64,000 nt of DNA from Pusillimonas sp. DMV24BSW_D (GTDB taxonomy: Bacteria > Pseudomonadota > Gammaproteobacteria > Burkholderiales > Burkholderiaceae_B). The notes below the pieces were generated by a model that saw only the letters and a list, made by a program, of their open reading frames with translations, did no database searches and was not told the origin of the DNA. The position numbers were made by a program, and so were the translations under genes. Shown here in pieces: positions 52,599-59,555 of the stretch (its first letter is position 1; the number at the start of each line of letters is the position of its first letter). Location: the NCBI RefSeq assembly GCF_011388195.1, contig NZ_CP049990.1, forward strand, positions 434,001 through 498,000. The letters are read 5' to 3'.

Positions 52599-53303
52599 TT
52601 AACCCCCCAGGTACGCGTGGCGTACGTGGGGATCGTTAATCATTTCCTTACCCGTACCGGTAAGCGTCATACGACCTGACTCATACAAATAGGCACGGTC
52701 ACACATATCCAGCGCGGCAAACGCGTTCTGCTCCACCATCAATACGGTGGTGCCGCTTTCCTTAACCTGCTGAATAATTTCAAATACTTTTTCAACAATA
52801 TTGGGCGCCAAACCCAATGAAGGTTCATCGAACATAATCAGCTTGGGGCGCGACATAAGCGAACGGGCAATGGCCAGCATTTGTTGCTCGCCCCCGGAAA
52901 GCGTCCCTGCTGCTTGCAGATGACGCTCTTTCAGGCGCGGAAACATGTCGTACATTTTTTCGTAATCGTCGTGCACCCCGTTACGGTCTTTACGGGTATA
53001 GGCACCGATTTCCAGGTTTTCATGCACTGTCATTTCAGGAAAGACACGCCGCCCTTCGGGGCAGTGCGAAATACCCATGGAAATAATCTGCTGGGCCGAC
53101 GCATTGGTAATGTCTTCACCCATGAAATGAATGGAGCCCTCAACCGGATGCAACAACCCCGAAATAGCCTTCAAGGTGGTTGACTTGCCGGCACCGTTGG
53201 CGCCAATAATGGTGACCAGTTCGTTTTGCTGTACCGACAACGAGACATCGACCAACGCATTCACTTTGCCGTATCGGCAAACCACATTTTTAAGCTCAAG
53301 CAT
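52599..53303 (-). CDS. livF: Branched-chain amino acid-type ABC transporter ATPase LivF
   Basis: A 234-residue ATPase with Walker A GANGAGKSTTLKAISG, signature LSGGEQQMLAIAR and Walker B KLIMFDEPSLGLAP. It pairs with LivG to power import through LivH and LivM. Its start overlaps the livG stop by eight bases. A terminator follows. In this family the ligand may be an aromatic acid or other carboxylate rather than an amino acid. Confidence 0.92.
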   Translation of the reverse strand: MLELKNVVCRYGKVNALVDVSLSVQQNELVTIIGANGAGKSTTLKAISGLLHPVEGSIHFMGEDITNASAQQIISMGISHCPEGRRVFPEMTVHENLEIGAYTRKDRNGVHDDYEKMYDMFPRLKERHLQAAGTLSGGEQQMLAIARSLMSRPKLIMFDEPSLGLAPNIVEKVFEIIQQVKESGTTVLMVEQNAFAALDMCDRAYLYESGRMTLTGTGKEMINDPHVRHAYLGG

Positions 53304-54087
53304 GTTGTTTAACCCCTTGTCCTAGATAGGCCTCGATCACGTCAGGATTATTCTGAACTTCTTGCGGTGTGCCGTTGGCAATGATTTTGCCGTAGTTCAG
53401 CACAATAACGCGATCGGAAACGCCCATAACCAGCGGCATGTCATGCTCGACCAGCAAAATGGAAATGCCCCGCTTGCGGATCTTGGCCAGAATCTCCATG
53501 AACACGTGGGTTTCCGCCGAGTTCATGCCTGCCGCCGGTTCATCAAGCAACAACAGCTTGGCCTTGGCCGCTAATGCAATGGCCACACCCAGCAGCCTCT
53601 GTTCACCGTAAGCCAGGGAAACACTTTGCTCGTTTGCCCGGTGCGCCAGCCCCACGAACTCCAGCAATTCCCAGGCCTGCTCGCGCAATGCCTTCTCTTC
53701 GCGCCGCATCGACGGCAACGACAGAATCGTTCCCAGAAACGATGCCTTGCCTTGCAAATGCAAGCCTGTTAGCACGTTGTCGAAGGCGGTTTCATTCGAG
53801 AACAAACTGGTGCGCTGAAAGGTTCTCACCAAACCCATCGCCGCAATTTCATGCGTTTTATGGTCACCCAGGTTCACGCCCTGGAAATGCACCGTACCTT
53901 TGGTGGGCGGAAAAAAGCCGGTGACCACGTTGAACGCCGTGGTTTTCCCGGCGCCGTTGGGCCCGATCAGGCTTAACAATTCCCCGGGATACAAATCGAA
54001 AGACATGTCGGCAATGGCAACCAGGCCGCCGAAATGCACGGCCACGTTGCTGACTTTCAATAAGGGTTCTTGATTCTGCTGAGTCAT
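53296..54087 (-). CDS. livG: Branched-chain amino acid-type ABC transporter ATPase LivG
   Basis: A 263-residue ATPase: Walker A GPNGAGKTTAFNVVTG, the LivG-style signature LAYGEQRLLGVA in place of LSGGQ, Walker B LLLLDEPAAGMN and the C-terminal QEVQNNPDVIEAYLG. It overlaps livM by four bases (ATGA) at its start and livF at its end. Confidence 0.92.
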   Translation of the reverse strand: MTQQNQEPLLKVSNVAVHFGGLVAIADMSFDLYPGELLSLIGPNGAGKTTAFNVVTGFFPPTKGTVHFQGVNLGDHKTHEIAAMGLVRTFQRTSLFSNETAFDNVLTGLHLQGKASFLGTILSLPSMRREEKALREQAWELLEFVGLAHRANEQSVSLAYGEQRLLGVAIALAAKAKLLLLDEPAAGMNSAETHVFMEILAKIRKRGISILLVEHDMPLVMGVSDRVIVLNYGKIIANGTPQEVQNNPDVIEAYLGQGVKQHA

Positions 54088-55088
54088 GTTTCACTCCCGG
54101 TTCTACGTGTCCACCACTTTTGAATAGCCGGAACAATACCTTGTGGCAAGAACATCACAATTAACACCATGGCCACGCCGTAAACAATCCACTGCACTTC
54201 CGGACCGGCCACTTCGCGCAAGCCAACCGGCAGGATGCCGAAGATAATGCCGCCGATAATGGGGCCGATTAACGTGCCTTTACCACCCGTGATCACCATA
54301 ATGACCATCGTCACGGTATAGATGAACAGGAAAACGTCGGGGTCGATGATGCGGATGTAGTGTGCATACAGCGCACCCGCCGCACCGGCCATCGCTGCAG
54401 ACGTCGTCGCCGCGAAGTTCAGGTAACGAGTCACGTTAATGCCGGCCGACACGGCAAGCGGTTCATTTTCACGCAGCGCGATCATGGCACGCCCAACGCG
54501 CGACTGAACAATGCGTCGGATAATGATGTAGCACACGATCGCCAGGGCCAGGACCAGGTAGTAGTTCGGCGTTTTAGACCAAAGTTCACCCTCGCCTAAA
54601 AATGGCAGGTTGTAGGCCATCGGGGGGATGTTGTTCAACGCCAGCGGCCCTTGCGTCAGATCCACCCAGTTCAGCGATACAAGGCGTGTGACCTCGGCAA
54701 AACTGATGGTCACAATGACGAAGTAGGCGCCGCGGATTTTGAATGACAGCTTCCCGATAATGAAACCGAACAACCCGGCAATAATCGTAGCCAGCACAAA
54801 CCCCAGGAACGGTGAGCTGGGTTCCACCACAATGGTTCCATCGCCGAACGGTGCGGCAATTTCGAAGCCCAGTGACGTAAGTGCGCTCACGTAGGCCCCG
54901 ATACCGAAGAAGGCAATATGCCCCAGGTTCAGCTGCCCCGTGTAACCCAACAGCAGGTTCAGGCTCATGGCGCCCACGATGAACAAGCCCGTGGTAATGA
55001 CAATGTGCAGGTAGTACTGATCTGAGAGCCAATAAGGCAGGGTCACCAAGACCAGTAGTACAACAAATGTAAGTGCGAGCTTCTTCAT
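54084..55088 (-). CDS. livM: ABC transporter permease LivM
   Basis: A 334-residue permease with about nine to ten helices. The typical LNLLLGYTGQLNLGHIAFFGIGAY and RAMIALRENEPLAVSAGIN (coupling helix with EN) are present. Four-base overlaps with livH before it and livG after it imply translational coupling. Confidence 0.92.
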   Translation of the reverse strand: MKKLALTFVVLLVLVTLPYWLSDQYYLHIVITTGLFIVGAMSLNLLLGYTGQLNLGHIAFFGIGAYVSALTSLGFEIAAPFGDGTIVVEPSSPFLGFVLATIIAGLFGFIIGKLSFKIRGAYFVIVTISFAEVTRLVSLNWVDLTQGPLALNNIPPMAYNLPFLGEGELWSKTPNYYLVLALAIVCYIIIRRIVQSRVGRAMIALRENEPLAVSAGINVTRYLNFAATTSAAMAGAAGALYAHYIRIIDPDVFLFIYTVTMVIMVITGGKGTLIGPIIGGIIFGILPVGLREVAGPEVQWIVYGVAMVLIVMFLPQGIVPAIQKWWTRRTGSET

Positions 55089-55972
55089 CCAATCCTCTCC
55101 CCACGTGGCTTGAACAGACCTGTGGGCCTAAACATCAGCACCAGAATAATCAAGATAAAGCCAACGGCATCCCGGTATCCCGACGATATATAGCCGGAAC
55201 CCAATTCTTCCGCGAAGGCAAGAATGAAGCCGCCGATCATGGCACCGGGCACACTACCCAGGCCACCGAGAATCACAATCGAAAACGCCTTCAGCGCCGC
55301 CAGATTGCCCATGGTGGTGGTTACCACAAAGACAGGACCCAACAACGCACCCGCCGCTGCAGCCAGACCGGAGCCCAACGCAAAGGTGGCGGTGTAAATA
55401 AAATTAATATTGATGCCCATTAAAGAGGCAGTGGAAGAATCCTGGAAGGTGGCACGCATGGCTTTGCCCAGCGATGTACGCTGCAACAGCACATACGAGG
55501 CAATAATGAGCCCAATGGCGGCAACCAGCACGAACAGACGCAACCACGAAACGGCAACCGAACCGATCATGAGCGGCTCAGTTGGGAAAGGCGTACTGAC
55601 CGACTTGGCGACCCCACCCCAAATAAGCAGCGAGATATTCTGCAACGCAATCCAGCAACCAATCATGGCCACCATGGTTGAGTCGATATCCGCACCCCGC
55701 ATACTGCGCAAGACAAGACGTTCGATAAGCGCACCCAACAAAATGCCCAGCATAATGGCGGTTGGTAACGCGATAAAGAAGTTCCAGCCAAGATGAGACA
55801 CGAAATAATAAGCCATGAAGCCGCCAAAGGCGTAGAGCTCTCCATGGGTGAAGTTCACAACCTTCATAACGCCAAGAATCAGCGTTAGCCCAATACCCAG
55901 AAGCGCATACGTGCCTCCCAGTATCAGCGCATTGGCTATGTGCTGAAGAAACTGATCCACTGTCTTCCCCAC
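55085..55972 (-). CDS. livH: ABC transporter permease LivH
   Basis: A 295-residue permease with about eight helices: NALILGGTYALLGIGLTLILG, VVNFTHGELYAFGG, GKAMRATFQDSSTASLMGIN and ILGGLGSVPGAMIGG, all characteristic. First permease gene after the binding-protein gene, separated from it by 105 bp holding a strong hairpin. Confidence 0.92.
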   Translation of the reverse strand: MGKTVDQFLQHIANALILGGTYALLGIGLTLILGVMKVVNFTHGELYAFGGFMAYYFVSHLGWNFFIALPTAIMLGILLGALIERLVLRSMRGADIDSTMVAMIGCWIALQNISLLIWGGVAKSVSTPFPTEPLMIGSVAVSWLRLFVLVAAIGLIIASYVLLQRTSLGKAMRATFQDSSTASLMGININFIYTATFALGSGLAAAAGALLGPVFVVTTTMGNLAALKAFSIVILGGLGSVPGAMIGGFILAFAEELGSGYISSGYRDAVGFILIILVLMFRPTGLFKPRGERIG

Positions 55973-56031
55973 CTGCGCGCCTGATCGGAAGCAAACAAGG
56001 AAGGCGCATGACCCTCATTTGCCGTTACATA

Positions 56032-56064
56032 CAAACAGTGCAGGCCGGGGGCCTACACTGTTTG
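56032..56064 (-). promoter_or_regulatory. Intercistronic hairpin between livK and livH
   Basis: CAAACAGTGCAGGC and GCCTACACTGTTTG form a 14-base stem with one mismatch around a short G-rich loop, 14 bases after the livK stop. There is no T run after it, so full termination is unlikely. Such hairpins usually protect the abundant binding-protein mRNA and lower expression of the permease genes downstream. Confidence 0.65.
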
Positions 56065-56077
56065 CGACTACATTGGC

Positions 56078-57244
56078 TTACTGAACCATGACGACTTTGC
56101 CGTCTTTAATTTCAACCAAATAGGTGTTGGCATCGTATTGGGCACTGGCTTTGGCGCCGTCACCACCGTCTTTACGGAACTTGATATTGCCGTTCAATGC
56201 GGCCAGGTCAACTTCCCAAAGTGCTTTAGTGATTTTCTCTGCGGTGGGCTCGCCTTCTACTTTCTTGAGCGCAGCGGCAATGGTTTTAATACCGTCGTAT
56301 CCACGGAAGCTTTCGGTTAGGCCGGCCTTGTTCAAGCCACGCTTTTCCCATTCGGCAATAAACGCTTTTGCCATTTCAGGATTAGCCGTTTCTTCGGGTA
56401 CCCAAGGCGTAAAGAACAGCAAGTGCTTGGAACCTTCAGCAGCCGAACCGGCATGATCGATCAACTGATCGGGGTTTTGTGAACCGCCCGTGGTGATGAT
56501 TTGGCGATCGATACCCAACGACTGCGCTTGCTTGAGCAATAGTGTTAACTGCTCAACTGCGGTCGTCACGAACAGGGTGTCGGCATCGGTACCTTTAATT
56601 TCCGACAGTTGCGAAGACATATCCTGTGCGGCGGCGTCCATAATGAGCTCTTTGCCCACTTCAACACCGTTCGCTTCCAGAACACGGCGGAACTCGGCTG
56701 CAGCACCACGGCCCCAGTCGTTGTTCACCACCAGCATGTCGGCTTTTTTAATGCCCAGAGGTTTGATCATTTCAACGAAATTGTCGGCCTCAATGGCACT
56801 GGTGGGTGCAATACGGAAAACATAGGGGTTACCCGATTTGGTGATTTTCACCGAGCTGGAAGTTTCCACCACCATGGGAACTTTGTATTCCATGAGCTTG
56901 GGCATGGCGGCCAAAGTCAGCGTGGAGCCCCAGGCACCCAAAATGACCGGAACCTTGTCGCGCACGATAAGCTTTTCCGTTACGTTGGCTGATTCGGTGG
57001 GGTTGCCTTTGTTGTCTTCAACAACCAATTCGATTTTGTTGCCATTGACGCCCCCGGCGGCATTGATTTCGTCGGCGGCAATTTTTGCCCCTTCAAGAAC
57101 ATAGTTACCGGATGCGGCGATGGGGCCTGTTAGAGGCTGGTTCACACCGATTTTTACGGTGTCCGCGTTAGCGGCTCCCAGCATAGAAAAGGACATTGCA
57201 ACTGCTGCAAGACCAGAAGCAAATATTTGACTTCTTCGTTTCAT
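56078..57244 (-). CDS. livK: ABC transporter periplasmic substrate-binding protein LivK-type
   Basis: A 388-residue type I periplasmic binding protein. The signal peptide MKRRSQIFASGLAAVAMSF ends at about ANA-DT (residue 27), and mature VKIGVNQPLTGPIAASG starts the Peripla_BP_6 fold; further on are NPTESANVTEKLIV, VFRIAPTSAIEADNFVEM and VTTAVEQLTLLLKQA. AAGGAG lies before the ATG. It is the first gene of the Liv operon, with operator-like sites and a weak promoter (TAGACG/TATATA, 18 apart) upstream. The ligand is unknown. Confidence 0.9.
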   Translation of the reverse strand: MKRRSQIFASGLAAVAMSFSMLGAANADTVKIGVNQPLTGPIAASGNYVLEGAKIAADEINAAGGVNGNKIELVVEDNKGNPTESANVTEKLIVRDKVPVILGAWGSTLTLAAMPKLMEYKVPMVVETSSSVKITKSGNPYVFRIAPTSAIEADNFVEMIKPLGIKKADMLVVNNDWGRGAAAEFRRVLEANGVEVGKELIMDAAAQDMSSQLSEIKGTDADTLFVTTAVEQLTLLLKQAQSLGIDRQIITTGGSQNPDQLIDHAGSAAEGSKHLLFFTPWVPEETANPEMAKAFIAEWEKRGLNKAGLTESFRGYDGIKTIAAALKKVEGEPTAEKITKALWEVDLAALNGNIKFRKDGGDGAKASAQYDANTYLVEIKDGKVVMVQ

Positions 57245-57293
57245 TGCACGACTCCTTAGACATGTGTGTATGTGTGTGTGATGCTAGAACAGC

Positions 57294-57343
57294 TATATAG
57301 CGGAAGGTTTATCTTCCCGTCTATCTACTAATAGTAAGACAGT
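57294..57343 (-). promoter_or_regulatory. Candidate livK promoter and operator
   Basis: On the minus strand TAGACG (57323-57318) and TATATA (57299-57294) are 18 bases apart. Directly upstream is TACTAATAGTAAGACAGT (57326-57343), a shortened form of the 42.1 kb palindrome and sharing 13 bases with it. Two further TAGTAAGA-like half-sites on the minus strand lie at about 57383-57375 and 57424-57414. Confidence 0.45.
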
Positions 57344-57479
57344 ACCTAAACTTTTTTAGGCCGTATATAGTGGTTCTTACTAATATCTGAATAAACCGCT
57401 ATGTACCGCTGAAAGTCTTACTACTAGTCATGCAACCTGCAATCACGACAGCAACGCGCCATTGCAGACTGAACCACAG

Positions 57480-57507
57480 GCAATAAGGCGATTGGGCGCC
57501 TTATTGC
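57480..57507 (-). terminator. Perfect hairpin after the molybdenum hydroxylase operon
   Basis: GCAATAAGGCG (57480-57490) and CGCCTTATTGC (57497-57507) form a perfect 11-base stem with a six-base loop, 18 bases after the stop of the CoxS-CoxG fusion gene. No T run follows, so it may be a rho-dependent end or an mRNA-protecting structure rather than a classic terminator. Confidence 0.55.
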
Positions 57508-57525
57508 GCAATGCTTCCTGGTGAA

Positions 57526-58740
57526 TCAACGCCCCCCAAACAGGCGCTTGAAAAATGCAGTTACGCGGTTGCGCAATACAGAAAAAACCAGCGCACCGGC
57601 GTTCAGTTCCGTTACTTCGTTGGCCGTAGACCCCGACTCGCCCCCGTTCGATAAGCGGGCGTGCAGGTTCTGGGCAAAGGCGTCGGTCATGCGTTTGGCA
57701 ATATCCTGAACAATCCCCGACCGACTGAACTGCGCCAGGGGGCCCGTTAACGCAAAGCCAATTTCCACATCAACCCGCGTACCCGCACCCTGGTTGATTT
57801 CCGACAAAACGTATTCCACCTCGCCGCGCGTGGCCGAAGGTGATTTGGTGTCGCGGGCGGAGCCGTAAATCATGCCTTTATAGTTGGCGTCGTCGCGCTC
57901 AACATCGGCGGCGCCTTCAAAATCGGCCACAATCGGGCCGACCTTAACGCGCAACCGGGGTTCCACATGCGTAGCAGTGGGTTCAGACAACAGCGACGCC
58001 CCCGGCAGGCAAGTGGTGACCTGGTCTAAGCGACCAAAGAACGCCCACACTTCATCGCGCGGGAAATCAACGGTAAATGATTGCTGCATGCGGGTCATGG
58101 GCTTGCTGCTGTCGGGCGCCTTAACGGCCCCGGCAGGTGCACGCACCCGTTTTACTTCCGCCGCCATCCCAGCGGGTACCGCAGCCGCGCCCGCAGAAGC
58201 GGATTGCGTTTGCGCATGCCCGGCGCCCGCAGGCCCCAAAATGGTACGCACGTTAACCGGCTCGGTAATGCCTTCGGCGCGACGTTTCTCGATAACGCTT
58301 TGAATGGCTTTGGTAATGCCCACATAACCCGTACAACGACACAGGTTGCCGCTCATGGCGTAACGAATGTCTTGCTCGGTAGCATTGGGCATACGCATGA
58401 CGACATCGTGGGCGGAAGCCAGCATGCCCGGCGTGCAAAAGCCGCATTGCAAGCCGTGCTCTTGGGAAAAAGCTGTACGCAATGCTTCCATCACCTCGTC
58501 GTTCATGCCTTCGATGGTGACCACTTCGGCGTTGTCGCAAGCCGCCGCCAGTGAAATGCAGGAACGAGTGGGCACGCCGTCGACAAACACCGTACATGCG
58601 CCGCACACGCCATGCTCGCAGCCCAGGTGAGTGCCCGTCAGGCTTAGCGATTCACGCAAAACATCACCCAAATGCGTTCTGGGTTCGATTTGAACGTTGT
58701 CGTACTTTTTTCCGTTAACCGTAAGAGAAATCGTATTCAT
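57526..58740 (-). CDS. [2Fe-2S] small subunit of a molybdenum hydroxylase fused to a CoxG (SRPBCC) domain
   Basis: A 404-residue fusion. Residues 1-160 are the two-cluster iron-sulfur subunit: plant-type cluster Cys41, Cys46, Cys49, Cys61 and the second cluster Cys99, Cys102, Cys134, Cys136. A Pro/Ala-rich linker (about 165-215) leads to a CoxG-like SRPBCC domain (about 218-360: FTVDFPRDEVWAFFGRLDQV, CLPGASL, VKVGPIVADFEGAADVE) and a short basic tail ending near a hydrophobic stretch that resembles the membrane anchor of CoxG. Free CoxG is a maturation/recruitment factor in CO dehydrogenase clusters. Overlaps the FAD-subunit gene by four bases. Confidence 0.85.
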   Translation of the reverse strand: MNTISLTVNGKKYDNVQIEPRTHLGDVLRESLSLTGTHLGCEHGVCGACTVFVDGVPTRSCISLAAACDNAEVVTIEGMNDEVMEALRTAFSQEHGLQCGFCTPGMLASAHDVVMRMPNATEQDIRYAMSGNLCRCTGYVGITKAIQSVIEKRRAEGITEPVNVRTILGPAGAGHAQTQSASAGAAAVPAGMAAEVKRVRAPAGAVKAPDSSKPMTRMQQSFTVDFPRDEVWAFFGRLDQVTTCLPGASLLSEPTATHVEPRLRVKVGPIVADFEGAADVERDDANYKGMIYGSARDTKSPSATRGEVEYVLSEINQGAGTRVDVEIGFALTGPLAQFSRSGIVQDIAKRMTDAFAQNLHARLSNGGESGSTANEVTELNAGALVFSVLRNRVTAFFKRLFGGR

Positions 58741-59555
58741 AGTTGAGCTCGCTGAACTGCACGCGTAAGCGCAGTCATATGAATTTTGTTGGCGATGGGA
58801 TCTTTCAGCCCCGACTCGGCAAATAACGTTTCAATTTTGTCGGTATTCAAATGACCTGCCGGATCGAAATAAGCCGAGGCGTCGGCGATGACGATGGGTT
58901 TGGCTTCAATCGCGCCAATCACAAGACGGCACACATTTCTGGCCGGATCTTTTAACAAAACAGCCATTGCGTGGGCGAACTCGCCGGTTTTACGTGTGAT
59001 CTTGTAATGCCCCCAACGTGCATCCGCCGAAAAACGCGGAATGTGCACCGAAGCCAGTATTTCGCCCGGTTCGAGCGAGGTTTCAAACACACTGACCATG
59101 AGGTCTTCCACCGGTACCCGGCGCGTGCCTGAAGGGCCGGCAATGGTCACCGTTGCGCCTACGGCGGCCAGGGTGCTGACCCAATCGGCAGCCGGATCGG
59201 CATGCACCAGACTTCCACCTACCGTGCCGCGATTTCGCACCGCGCGGTAGGCAATCCCCCGGGCCACGGCGGGCAGCGCGCCGCGCGTCACGTCCGGTAC
59301 ACGCAGGTCTTCAATGTCGGCGTGGGTTACACAGGCGCCGAACGTAATGCCGTCATCGTTTTCATCAACTTGAGTCAGCTCGGGAATGTGCGTGATATCG
59401 ACCAGCAAATCGGGCTGTACCAAACGCAAATTCAACATGGGGCCCAGCGACTGACTGCCTGCCAGAAACTTCACGACCACATCGTCTTGCTGCGCCAGCT
59501 TAACCGCCGACTGAACATCGGATGCACGCTCGTACGCTAAAGGTGCCGGCTTCAT
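58737..59555 (-). CDS. FAD-binding (medium) subunit of a molybdenum hydroxylase, CoxM-like
   Basis: A 272-residue subunit passing electrons from the iron-sulfur clusters to FAD. FAD-binding segments FLAGSQSLGPMLNLRL and the RNRGTVGGSLVHADPAADW motif are present, with the C-terminal CO_deh_flav_C domain. It overlaps both neighbours by four bases (ATGA), so the three subunits are translated together in the order L, M, S on the minus strand. Confidence 0.92.
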   Translation of the reverse strand: MKPAPLAYERASDVQSAVKLAQQDDVVVKFLAGSQSLGPMLNLRLVQPDLLVDITHIPELTQVDENDDGITFGACVTHADIEDLRVPDVTRGALPAVARGIAYRAVRNRGTVGGSLVHADPAADWVSTLAAVGATVTIAGPSGTRRVPVEDLMVSVFETSLEPGEILASVHIPRFSADARWGHYKITRKTGEFAHAMAVLLKDPARNVCRLVIGAIEAKPIVIADASAYFDPAGHLNTDKIETLFAESGLKDPIANKIHMTALTRAVQRAQL

